Shown here: positions 15,901 through 21,404 of the stretch, piece by piece
How the letters are laid out: every line of letters starts with the position of its first letter
Position numbering within the stretch: position 1 is the stretch's first letter
Virus record (IMG/VR): IMGVR_UViG_3300017740_000076
Coordinates: 1-24,999 of that record
Direction: 5' to 3' (one strand)
From: a virus
DNA: 24,999 nucleotides
Position numbers and translations under genes: made by a program
The notes under the pieces: generated by a model
Database searches by the model: none
Seen by the model: the letters and a program-made list of their open reading frames with translations, nothing else
What the model was told of the DNA's origin: nothing

Positions 15901-18246
15901 AATAACAGCAGATCTGGTGACGAGATTGTATCTGTGGAAATCGTTCAGGATTCTGGATACATCTCTCGTATTATTATGGACGATCTTGGAGATGGGTATG
16001 CAGGTTCGACAACTGTCACAATTGAATCTCCTCAATTGCCTGGTGGCGTTACCGCTACTGCAGTTCCTAGTGTCACAGATCAAAAGATCTATGAAATTAA
16101 TCCTACTTTAGGTGGTACCGAGTATACAATTCCTCCAAGTGTATTGATTGTTAGTACTAATGCCACACAGCTGGCATCTGCTACAGCAATTATTAAGTAT
16201 AACAAACCTGCAGTTAGGATGGGTGTTGCTACAGATAGCAAGGCACTTATTCCTACAGAGTTCCATTTCGATTACCCGATATATCTAGAAAATGACCGTG
16301 AGTATGCTCTTCTCATCGAAACAAATAGCACTCAGTACCAAACATTCATTTCTCGCCTCGGTGAGACTGAAATTAACAGTAACTCTACAGTTACTACTCA
16401 GCCTTTGCTTGGTTCGCTGTTTAAATCTCAGAATAGCACTCTTTGGACCGCGAACCAATACGAAGACCTGAAGTTTGATATCTTTAGAGCACAGTTTGAT
16501 ATTACTAAGATTGGTGTTGTTCGTCTCGTCAATGATGATATGGGATATGACAACCTTCCACCAAGTCCTGTCAGAACTGATGCTGATGGTTCTGGTACTA
16601 CTTCGAGTCAGCTGTTTGGTGCCAATACTAAGGTTATCAAAATTGACCATAAAAACCACGGTCTTAATCCTGGATCCTTTGTTGCTCTGAAGAATGTTGG
16701 TGGTGTCGGTGGTTATTCGACTACTACTTTAAACAATCAAATCTTACCTGTTATTAATGCTGGTATCGATTTCTATACTGTGGAGATGCCTACTGTTGCA
16801 GGCGGTAATGGTACTGGTGGTGGTAATATTGGTGTTGCTCTTGGGCAAATTAAGTATGAGAAAGCAGTCATTAAAATTGATGCTATTGATTACCCTGAAA
16901 CGACACTCTCAACTATGGTTGAGACTACTAAGATCAAACCTATCGATAGCAGAGAAACTATCGTTGACTATGAGATTGAAAAACCAGTTGATATTATTCT
17001 CAATAAAGAATACTACTTCCCAACTCAAAGAGTTATCGCTTCTAAGCTGAACGAGAAGATATATTCTGATCGTATGAACGATAAGAGATCAATGACCGTT
17101 AGTGCTACACTTTCTACCACTAATCCAAATCTTTCTCCTATTATAAACCTCAAGAATCCAAAGGCAATTCTCACCACCAACCGTGCTGAGTCTCCGAATG
17201 GTACTGAAGATAGATACGGGAAGAAAGTTCAGCAGGTTGAAGTTTATAAGACAGTTGTTATGAGACTAACGGATAATGCAGCTTCTCCTGCAACTCTTGG
17301 TTCTGCTCAAACGTTTGAAGTTACTTCTGGCGAAGGACAAGTTATTACTGGTAAGACATCTGGCACTAAGGGTGTTCTGTCTTACTGGGATGCATCTTCT
17401 CCTGGTGAGATGTATGTGAGAATTACCGAAGGTGATGGTTTCATTATTGGTGAAGAACCTGAATTCAGTGGTTCATCTTCTTATAATAAAGAGTGGAACT
17501 TTGATGGCAGTACCACTAATCCTGTGAGTGGTGCAGCTACAGGGTTTACTTTACCTCTAAAAATTGCTGGAGATCTTTCTCTCGCACAATTCGATATTGA
17601 TCCTGGAAGTAACGTTGCGTTAGATGATGATTCTAAGACTGCCGTTGCTAATCGTTGGAACCAAGAAAACTATCGTTTGATCTTCTCTTCTAACAATTCA
17701 TTGTTTGTTGCTGGAGATTTAATCGGTTCTGGTGATAGCACTACTGGACTGTACGAAGCTGGTTTTGATGTTATCAATAAGAGTTTCAATGTTCCTCAGG
17801 AAATTAAAACTGTATACGAAGCTTATGGTTTCTTATACACACCTGAAAGACTTAAGAATTCTTCTAACGTCGCAAATTATGTCACTAAAGAAATTTCGCT
17901 AGATAATCCTGGTAGTGGTATTACAGTCAAACTGACTGCTGCTCTACAAGAAATAGACGACATTTCGTTGATGTATAAAACTAAGAGAGCGTCACAACAG
18001 GTGTTCTTTAAAGAAATCAACTGGACATACTTTAACACCACTGGTGTTCCTGACAAGACTGTTTCGCCTTCCACAGGTACAAACTTCTCGCCAATTACTG
18101 AATCCGAAGAAGACTTCAAAGAATACTCATTTACTATTGGTGGATTGAAAGATTTTAATTCTTTCGCTATCAAAGTTGTATTGAAGTCACGCAATCCATC
18201 TATGCCCCCTAGAATTAGGGACCTTAGAGCAATTGCAACTTATTAA
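9997..18246 (+). CDS. Giant DUF4815-type baseplate or tail structural protein
   Basis: The 2749 aa product begins SPYFDDFDTGKNFYRILFRP then GYSIQARELTQLQSMLQDQ, the signature start of the DUF4815 family of phage structural proteins as I remember it. Near residues 1402-1430 is FTMRDISKLEKRIERVERYT followed by GLDRFKSGFAVDNF. Near 1826 is DPLAQTFRVESFNGGVFASS with a following yF-x-x-KDP-x-L-P-I block. Both are hallmarks I associate with these proteins. tSGA-type units lie near residues 102-157, 679-749, 1896-1965 and 2439-2495; G-x-GY units near 1974-2053. The C-terminal 150 residues (YEAYGFLYTPERLKN to RDLRAIATY) look like a closing domain. The gene follows gp8 by 18 bases, in the T4 gene 9/10 position, so it may anchor the baseplate rim and fibres; that is inference from order. 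A weak AAGAGA lies 8 bases before ATG. Confidence 0.88.
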   Translation: MPQNTNLNRSPYFDDFDTGKNFYRILFRPGYSIQARELTQLQSMLQDQVEQVGNSMFKQGQMVIPGEVSYSNTYDYVKLSSVSQVAQNVNGEINFVKYNISQLVGKILVGQTSGVKAFVDNHALETTTDADTIFVKYVSSGSDNTDVRFRQGESLKLETPTTDNDPTLVVGTDGIKPADTTAMGFGSAVNVQKGIYFINGHFVQNESQTLILEKYSAISSYKIGWDITESIVTPEDDPSLKDNAQGYSNYSAPGAHRLKITLNLQKFAVDAPSNKNFVQLVFLEEGKIQRQITQTSPSQIEEILARRTYDESGDYIVKNFIADLKEYYNADGSGYYDVNSSTGLVNGLSELAADGKFIVGIGPGKAYVRGYEVESTDTKYLELDKAKDTQSRENTRLYSTPLPTVGIRGVHGSVPISATSDGESTPFKKANFYRKFIDSYLGDNGSKNSQDTGIFVASDLRGTTYNTDAATMTVWVYPGVDPVNGEPIDLATNTTDIVYTDLKVGTSASVFHFNGTSYDEIKVVAARFNQKYNTDRDRNVPWSEDSATGGMNESGSEHVVHELILRGPIATLYSIHQSYQAHGPVKLGGSGGGASNGISLYGNNTGATYYGMVLDYTLPVHPIIGRAIARDFKFQTVPVGFDKTRGVVASSNQQDSTFTFSYTNPILFTKIVLTGIHAFETGSNIQGSISGATAVIEGGLSVGQNDPENATLSHSNTIVLSNVIGEFEEGEEIFDMDDSAKAAVIAVEGRISHFTVPYGGENYSDQMELKIGQRQYRGNYTTVRRETAVDGIDGQQDYVHSVTFTELGRREISDKFLSPPIVEVIDVGGVHSASDPDAYVKAFLYKNVIQTFGTEDLRSVGMTHGNSSRTFSADIQYADTDYTEFKTITNNLQYSGRTDCDFIEATNYSARPADELKEDDLIQITADGVTYRYEVAYACNATTDTVARIYLKQRLLANFDSNTVSKIRAKIENSGKSSLVLPLPNSKIYSILSDDANTEITYFSRKQFIESVTVDGTTNEITIAAQLDFGQQQFAPFNQSDYVMEIYTAGATTTRYGGATGDLVREGDILYIDRSMISITSGSEGNTAGTIAIKLPPDYFYQAGALNLADMKLKISCTIETANAKPKLKTSVKKKRISIASDIDNDIIPIRGDDYDNPTGQVKSFSDVYKLRYVYEGQAGIAPSVDEDGTILGNSGIDITDYFLFDDGQRDSLYDTSALIRKPGFRTPTGTLVIGFDYFKHSEGDFFAVDSYLHENGVSYSEVPKFTSNVYGSKSLADVIDFRPLVGTSAFIPGYLNASVMDPSSNVSEVFTSGGVTAALPADTQSSASIPYTFACQYEYYVDRIDTIYLKKDGNFIVKKGAGSNDPQSAQTIDEAIKIFKIYIPAFTENLRKIKVFPVENKRFTMRDISKLEKRIERVERYTMLSILEQSALNTQIKDGQTGLDRFKSGFAVDNFENFNLSNINSVDYKCALDLTRGSMRPESKETSVTLLEHDPNPTSRLLSGYVVNKGMVTLPFTTKVLAQNNFATETIPVNPFLIFAFKGTAALSPNVDPWFDEYSLPSLNNNDNQTLDPLEVYTDGDVALSQIHDVSKISILGNDSEFSNVNSLSSDAPQTAEAEVIQSKITSSSNLASQNTELPLQQSSTSIGEKVLSTSFTLYVKEQYVEFHLRKMKPNTRLHTFLDNINIGGYVVPDRNYSGIPGSSLRSWGDNIVTDDAGNASGIILIPSGRKPSLGTFHEENIEDLTFDESVGLKFPLGVKKIKFTSSSTNGHHPQSFANVSFFATAIKETAPNDIIAVENLSDDEKTDGTQYTENILNPEVSVVDPLAQTFRVESFNGGVFASSVNMYFSEKDPILPISVKLVDTIAGRPSKNVIPGSEVVIDPNTYLRVICSGGHTLIKNEIIEGDTSNAQGPLIKVLDSQNTPVPEVNGNFNLATTQVYTLILGDHNKESFIAGEPLVITSLTVANNSRSGDEIVSVEIVQDSGYISRIIMDDLGDGYAGSTTVTIESPQLPGGVTATAVPSVTDQKIYEINPTLGGTEYTIPPSVLIVSTNATQLASATAIIKYNKPAVRMGVATDSKALIPTEFHFDYPIYLENDREYALLIETNSTQYQTFISRLGETEINSNSTVTTQPLLGSLFKSQNSTLWTANQYEDLKFDIFRAQFDITKIGVVRLVNDDMGYDNLPPSPVRTDADGSGTTSSQLFGANTKVIKIDHKNHGLNPGSFVALKNVGGVGGYSTTTLNNQILPVINAGIDFYTVEMPTVAGGNGTGGGNIGVALGQIKYEKAVIKIDAIDYPETTLSTMVETTKIKPIDSRETIVDYEIEKPVDIILNKEYYFPTQRVIASKLNEKIYSDRMNDKRSMTVSATLSTTNPNLSPIINLKNPKAILTTNRAESPNGTEDRYGKKVQQVEVYKTVVMRLTDNAASPATLGSAQTFEVTSGEGQVITGKTSGTKGVLSYWDASSPGEMYVRITEGDGFIIGEEPEFSGSSSYNKEWNFDGSTTNPVSGAATGFTLPLKIAGDLSLAQFDIDPGSNVALDDDSKTAVANRWNQENYRLIFSSNNSLFVAGDLIGSGDSTTGLYEAGFDVINKSFNVPQEIKTVYEAYGFLYTPERLKNSSNVANYVTKEISLDNPGSGITVKLTAALQEIDDISLMYKTKRASQQVFFKEINWTYFNTTGVPDKTVSPSTGTNFSPITESEEDFKEYSFTIGGLKDFNSFAIKVVLKSRNPSMPPRIRDLRAIATY
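10024..10054 (+). other. Perfect 9-bp inverted repeat just inside the giant gene
   Basis: TCCCCGTAT (10024-10032) and ATACGGGGA (10046-10054) are perfect complements around a 13-base loop, beginning 28 bases into the coding sequence. The stem has five G-C pairs in an otherwise AT-rich gene. No T run follows, so it is not an intrinsic terminator. It could form an mRNA hairpin that affects translation or stability of the message. Confidence 0.5.
10300..10467 (+). repeat. tSGA-type module near the DUF4815 N-terminus
   Basis: The encoded segment runs QLVGKILVGQTSGVKAFVDN, then a strand IFVKYVSSG and FRQGESLKL. It follows the same order (G-x-x-L/V-x-G-x-T-S-G, strand, F-x-x-G-E) as the units in gp8 and elsewhere in this protein. 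Confidence 0.5.
12031..12243 (+). repeat. tSGA-type tandem module in the DUF4815 giant
   Basis: Two half-units are visible: FETGSNIQGSISGATAVIEG and then IGEFEEGEEIFDMDDSAKAA followed by VIAVEG. The second half-unit keeps F-x-x-GE-x-I and the following A-x-A-x-V but has replaced the T-S-G. Confidence 0.45.
15916..16155 (+). repeat. G-x-GY module in the DUF4815 giant
   Basis: The segment contains GYISRIIMDDLGDGYAGSTT, a TVTIESPQLPGGVTATAV spacer and IYEINPTLGGTEYTIPPSVL. It matches the two-unit G-x-GY arrangement in gp8 (9070-9252) and the giant upstream gene, including the PP-x-V-L-I ending. Confidence 0.5.
17311..17481 (+). repeat. tSGA-type module near the DUF4815 C-terminus
   Basis: The encoded segment contains VITGKTSGTKGVLSYWD, a strand MYVRITEGD and FIIGEEPEFSGSSS. 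It holds both half-units: T-S-G-x-x-G-V and F-x-x-GE. Confidence 0.5.
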
Positions 18247-18494
18247 TGCCTAGTACAATACTTGCTGAAATGTGGGCTAAAAATTACAACTACCATAAGG
18301 TAAAGGGTCACGATGATCTCCATCGTGACGAATCGGGAGCGATTATCAATCACGATAAAAGCTCCTTTGAGGCATACAAGCGTTCAAAAATGCTTGCCGA
18401 AAGAAATATTAGTTATGCAGATGAAATTGATAATTTAAAGAAAGATGTTTCCGACATCAAATCTCTTTTAAAGGAACTTATTTCCAAACTATAA
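18246..18494 (+). CDS. Small phage protein with coiled-coil C-terminus
   Basis: The 82 aa product starts at an ATG that shares its A with the TAA stop of the giant gene, so it is probably translationally coupled to it. Residues 18-46 hold a charged block, KVKGHDDLHRDESGAIINHD followed by a SSFEAYKRSK stretch. Residues 57-82 (YADEIDNLKKDVSDIKSLLK then ELISKL) show clear heptad spacing of I, L and V and should form a coiled coil. I recall small cyanophage proteins with a similar 'v-x-GH-x-DL-x-RD-x-x-x-GAI-x-N' block, without a known function. Being between the giant baseplate protein and the fibre genes, it may be a connector or chaperone; this is inference only. A 9-bp hairpin lies in its coding sequence. 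Confidence 0.8.
   Translation: MPSTILAEMWAKNYNYHKVKGHDDLHRDESGAIINHDKSSFEAYKRSKMLAERNISYADEIDNLKKDVSDIKSLLKELISKL
18307..18329 (+). other. Perfect 9-bp hairpin inside the small gene
   Basis: GTCACGATG (18307-18315) pairs perfectly with CATCGTGAC (18321-18329) around a 5-base loop. It falls 61 bases into the gene, over codons for GHDDLHRD. No T run follows, so it is not a terminator. A message-processing or translational role is possible but unproven; it could also be chance within the HDDLHRD coding constraint. Confidence 0.5.
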
Positions 18495-18497
18495 ATA
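18490..18497 (+). promoter_or_regulatory. T4-type late promoter box overlapping a stop codon
   Basis: An exact TATAAATA overlaps the TAA stop (18492-18494) of the 82 aa gene and lies 24 bases before the ATG of the 513 aa fibre gene. It fits the T4 late -10 consensus and would start the fibre message separately from the baseplate unit. Confidence 0.75.
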
Positions 18498-18504
18498 CTC
18501 ACAT

Positions 18505-18509
18505 AAGGA
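18505..18509 (+). promoter_or_regulatory. Ribosome binding site AAGGA for the 513 aa fibre
   Basis: AAGGA lies 12 bases before the ATG at 18522, a slightly long spacing. It supports this start over in-frame alternatives. Confidence 0.5.
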
Positions 18510-18521
18510 TCTGTTTAAACA

Positions 18522-20063
18522 ATGGCGCTTACACGAATCAGGAGAACTGGTTTAAATGATGGGCTAGTCAGTGACGCCAAACTGGATAGTGGTGTAGGCA
18601 CCCAAGCGGTGACAACTTCCACTATCAGAAATGGCGCTGTTACTACCCTGAAGTTAGCAGATAACTCCATCACCACAGAAAAACTCAGTACCTCTGTAGG
18701 GCTTGAGGCAATTGACACTTCGGTGCTTAGAGACGGATCAGTTACTCCACCTAAGATCGATACCACTAGCACATTTAATTTTAACTCTGCTACTGTCGCA
18801 ACTTCTCTAAACGTTACTGGTAAAGTTTCTAGAGATGATGCAGTTGGAGTTGACGTTTCTGGTTCCGATATTACCATTGCAGGTGGTGCTGGTACTGGAT
18901 CTGCTACTGGTGGTTACATCAGACTCAAGACATCCAAAGCTAGCGGAACTAGTGGATCCTCTGCTAACAATCTTACAGATGCCATTGTTGTTACTGGAGA
19001 AGGTAAGGTAGGCATTGGAGTTGGTTCTCCTACAGAAGATCTCGAAGTTGCAAACAACGTTGTAATCAACGGAGAACTAACTGTTCTTGGCGGCACTACG
19101 ACAGTTTCCACAACCAACACTGTGATTGGTGATAAACTGATCGAACTTGGCAATGGTGTTGTTGGTTCTCCAGCTGGAGACAGTGGTATTGTATTTGAGC
19201 GTGGTAGTGAAGACAATGCATTCATCGGTTATGATGAATCAGAAGATAAATTTGCAATTGGAACTGGTAGCTTTACTGGTACAACTTCTGGCGATCTCGG
19301 TATTACCAGAGGAACTTTAATTGCTGATTTAGAAGCAGCTTCTATCGCAGTTGCTGGTGTTGGTTCTTCAGTTACTTTCGATGGTGCAGTAGTCACTATT
19401 GAACCAACTGGATCTAATGTTCCTTTGCTGAAGGTTGATCCCACTAACAATAAGATGGGTATCGGTCAAGAGCCCAACAATGCTCTTGCGCAAATCTTGC
19501 AAGTTCAGGGTACTGTCGGTGCTACTGCATTTATCGGTGATGGTAACGGTCTGACTAACCTGTCTGGTTTTACTGGAGCAGGCGATGGTACGGAATCCAT
19601 TCCTGGTATGTCATTCTTCCAAGATCAGGATAATGGTTTCTATAGACCATCTTCCGATCAAATGGGATTGTGTCTTGGTGGTGCTGAGAAAATTCTTTAT
19701 AATGATCAGGGAGATTCACTAGTCTTAACTCGTGATATTCACGGTCAAGACTGCGGACAAGTTGTTACAGCAACTATTCAAGCAGCCGTTATTGATACAT
19801 TCACAATTGCCGATTACTACAGCGGCAAGTATGTTGTTCAGGTTGTATCTGGTGCTTACGTTCAGGTCAAAGAAGTCCTGATTATGCACGATGGTACTGA
19901 CATTTTCATCGAAGAATATGCCACTATGACTTCTGGTGGTCTTAATGAAGGTGCACTAGGTACTATTACTGCACAGTATAATGGAGCAAACATCGAAGTT
20001 ATATTCACTCCGTCATACGCTACTAATACTGTCAAGTACTTCAGATCACTCATCAGATCCTGA
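18522..20063 (+). CDS. Tail fibre-like protein, 513 aa
   Basis: The product has the modular layout of a phage fibre. Residues 1-80 carry short repeats of the type AVTTxKLADNSITTEKLS (IRNGAVTTLKLADNSITTEK, VLRDGSVTPPKI). Residues 162-176 (KVGIGVGSPTEDLEV) and 311-328 (MGIGQEPNNALAQILQV) hold the GIG..P..L.V fibre motif. Residues 331-345 read TVGATAFIGDGNGLTNLSG, a common fibre element, followed by DNGFYRPSSDQMGL near 370-383. The last 95 residues (IDTFTIADYYSGKYVVQVVS to VKYFRSLIRS) look like a conserved C-terminal cap found in other marine phage fibres as I recall them. It probably trimerises and sits at the baseplate or whisker. The gene has its own late promoter and a TGA stop followed at once by the next late box. 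Confidence 0.8.
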   Translation: MALTRIRRTGLNDGLVSDAKLDSGVGTQAVTTSTIRNGAVTTLKLADNSITTEKLSTSVGLEAIDTSVLRDGSVTPPKIDTTSTFNFNSATVATSLNVTGKVSRDDAVGVDVSGSDITIAGGAGTGSATGGYIRLKTSKASGTSGSSANNLTDAIVVTGEGKVGIGVGSPTEDLEVANNVVINGELTVLGGTTTVSTTNTVIGDKLIELGNGVVGSPAGDSGIVFERGSEDNAFIGYDESEDKFAIGTGSFTGTTSGDLGITRGTLIADLEAASIAVAGVGSSVTFDGAVVTIEPTGSNVPLLKVDPTNNKMGIGQEPNNALAQILQVQGTVGATAFIGDGNGLTNLSGFTGAGDGTESIPGMSFFQDQDNGFYRPSSDQMGLCLGGAEKILYNDQGDSLVLTRDIHGQDCGQVVTATIQAAVIDTFTIADYYSGKYVVQVVSGAYVQVKEVLIMHDGTDIFIEEYATMTSGGLNEGALGTITAQYNGANIEVIFTPSYATNTVKYFRSLIRS

Positions 20064-20071
20064 TATAAATA
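20064..20071 (+). promoter_or_regulatory. T4-type late promoter box TATAAATA before the 217 aa gene
   Basis: An exact TATAAATA begins on the base after the TGA stop of the 513 aa fibre gene and ends 28 bases before the next ATG (20100). It probably drives the 217, 214 and 456 aa genes, which are separated by 6 bases and a 1-base overlap. Confidence 0.75.
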
Positions 20072-20099
20072 AACCCAGATACTAGTTGCCCTATCACAA

Positions 20100-20753
20100 A
20101 TGACTGTCAGAAACGTAGCGAAAAATTATACGTTTGAGCAACAGCGCCTTGAGATTAATGACATTGGCGCTGACAATGGTGATTTTTCTGGCAAGGTCAT
20201 TGGCCAAGCTGTGGTAAATAACCTTATTGCTCAAACAATTACCGATTGCTTACTTGAATTAGATACAGAGTTGGGACCTATCGCCTCTATCACTGGCGAA
20301 ATTCCTGCTAACGATAAAGATAACGTGGTGGAAGCAGTTAATTATATCACTGATACTATCATTAAATCGTTATCCCAGTTAACTACTGTGGATAAAACTA
20401 GTATTGTTAATGCTGTTAATGAACTAGATCAAGATGTAGGCGACTTGACATCTCTGTCTGCTAACATTGTAGACCATTCAAGCTTAGTTGCTGCCCTCAA
20501 CGAAACAAAAGATGTCATTGTTGGTGTTCTTTCTAACTTAAGTACAGTTTCCAAATCCAGTATCGTTGCTGCGATTAATGAAATTAAAGATACTACTATC
20601 GGAAACTTAAACAACCTCACTACACAAAATAAAGCAAACCTTATTAATGCTATTAACGAATTGCAAATTGAGGTAAACACTCTTGCTGCTCAGGTTGGTG
20701 TATCTGTGGAAGCAGGTCTCGACGCTACTGCTCTCGCTATCGCTTTAGGTTAA
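20100..20753 (+). CDS. Virion protein with five AINEL-type helical repeats
   Basis: The 217 aa product starts MTVRNVAKNYTFEQQRLEIN. It carries a series of about 26-residue repeats, each ending in an amphipathic helix: VVEAVNYI (76-83), SIVNAVNEL (101-109), SLVAALNET (128-136), SIVAAINEI (154-162) and NLINAINEL (180-188). Repeats of the type 'L-T-T-x-x-K-x-S-I-V-x-A-I-N-E-L' are known from phage fibres, where they are thought to form helical bundle segments. The first copy is the most diverged. The N-terminal 50 residues have no repeats and may be the docking part. There is no clear ribosome binding site. It was not matched to a named T4 protein. Confidence 0.75.
   Translation: MTVRNVAKNYTFEQQRLEINDIGADNGDFSGKVIGQAVVNNLIAQTITDCLLELDTELGPIASITGEIPANDKDNVVEAVNYITDTIIKSLSQLTTVDKTSIVNAVNELDQDVGDLTSLSANIVDHSSLVAALNETKDVIVGVLSNLSTVSKSSIVAAINEIKDTTIGNLNNLTTQNKANLINAINELQIEVNTLAAQVGVSVEAGLDATALAIALG
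20268..20669 (+). repeat. Five in-protein helical repeats, about 26 aa each
   Basis: Anchors VVEAVNYI, SIVNAVNEL, SLVAALNET, SIVAAINEI and NLINAINEL are spaced 25, 27, 26 and 26 residues apart. DNA identity between copies is low by eye, so the repetition is old at the protein level. Confidence 0.7.
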
Positions 20754-20759
20754 TAAAAA

Positions 20760-21404
20760 ATGGCAAATAAATTCCTATCCACTTCTAAAACGGGCGTTGG
20801 CGTTTCCGACACTAGTATCTACGCAGTAGAACTGCAAGGTACTCAGGTTGAAAAACAGAGCGTGTTAATTGGATGCAACTTATCCAATACCACACAGACA
20901 GCTGTTATCGCTGCTGTAAAGGTCAGTCGATATCCAGCATATTCTATCGATCCGCAGTATCCTAAAGATGATGTATTCATCGTAAAGAATGTTCCAATTC
21001 CTGCAGGATCATCATTTGAAATTATGCAGGGTCAAAAGATTATTCTGGAATATAATCCAGATGGATATAGACTATCGACACCTAATGTAAGCGATACATT
21101 AGCAGCTAATATGACTAGTGCCAGTGTCGTATCTTTAACTGTTACAGATAACACTGGTCCTAAGTTTAACGCTCAAGACTATATCAAGATCAATAACGAA
21201 ATTATGCAGATCACCTCCCTTCAGGGTACAGGTGACGAAATACTTAACGTAGACAGAGCGCAAGCAAACTCTACTCCTACTACTCATACTAGTGGAGATT
21301 CTGTTCAAAAAATTGATGTTGGGTTGGGTGATGAAATCATAGTTACTTGTGATACTAATTCAGCTCTAGATTGCATTTCTAGTATTATGGAGGTCTCAGT
21401 CTAA
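20760..21404 (+). CDS. Small virion protein carrying an inserted beta module
   Basis: The 214 aa product resembles small phage structural proteins with the outline 'MANKF...GVG-x-S-x-x-x-IY...VLIGCNLSNTTQ...VFIVKNVPIPAGSSFEIMQGQKIIL...GDEII...IMEVSV'. In the form I recall, the GQKIIL strand is followed closely by a GD-x-I-x-V strand and the final S-I-M-E-V. Here about 65 residues (122-186: SLTVTDNTG, DYIKINNEIMQITSLQG, EILNVDRAQANSTPTTH, GDSVQKI) lie between. They match the GDxIxI...RG module of the giant gene at 219-389. The stop overlaps the next start by one base. It is probably a decoration or fibre-associated protein; the exact place in the virion is not known. Confidence 0.75.
   Translation: MANKFLSTSKTGVGVSDTSIYAVELQGTQVEKQSVLIGCNLSNTTQTAVIAAVKVSRYPAYSIDPQYPKDDVFIVKNVPIPAGSSFEIMQGQKIILEYNPDGYRLSTPNVSDTLAANMTSASVVSLTVTDNTGPKFNAQDYIKINNEIMQITSLQGTGDEILNVDRAQANSTPTTHTSGDSVQKIDVGLGDEIIVTCDTNSALDCISSIMEVSV
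21123..21317 (+). repeat. GDxIxI...RG beta module inserted in the 214 aa protein
   Basis: Residues 122-186 read VVSLTVTDNTG, QDYIKINNEIMQITSLQG, EILNVDRAQANSTPTTHTSG and DSVQKI. The order of elements (strand, D-Y-I-x-I-x-x-E-I-M-x-I-T, I-L-x-V-x-R, T-T-H-x-x-G-D-x-V) matches the segment at 219-389 (TGDIIQI, EVVSV, ITVIRG, DHLDDIAV). Confidence 0.55.
21389..21394 (+). promoter_or_regulatory. Ribosome binding site GGAGGT for the 456 aa fibre
   Basis: GGAGGT lies inside the end of the 214 aa gene, 9 bases before the overlapping ATG at 21404. It fixes the start of the 456 aa gene. Confidence 0.65.

Noticed and set aside
18522-20063. The 513 aa fibre as the T4 long tail fibre gp37 or short fibre gp12
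   Set aside because: I saw general fibre motifs but no specific T4 gp12 or gp37 signature, such as the histidine-rich H-x-H sites of gp37, so no symbol is given.
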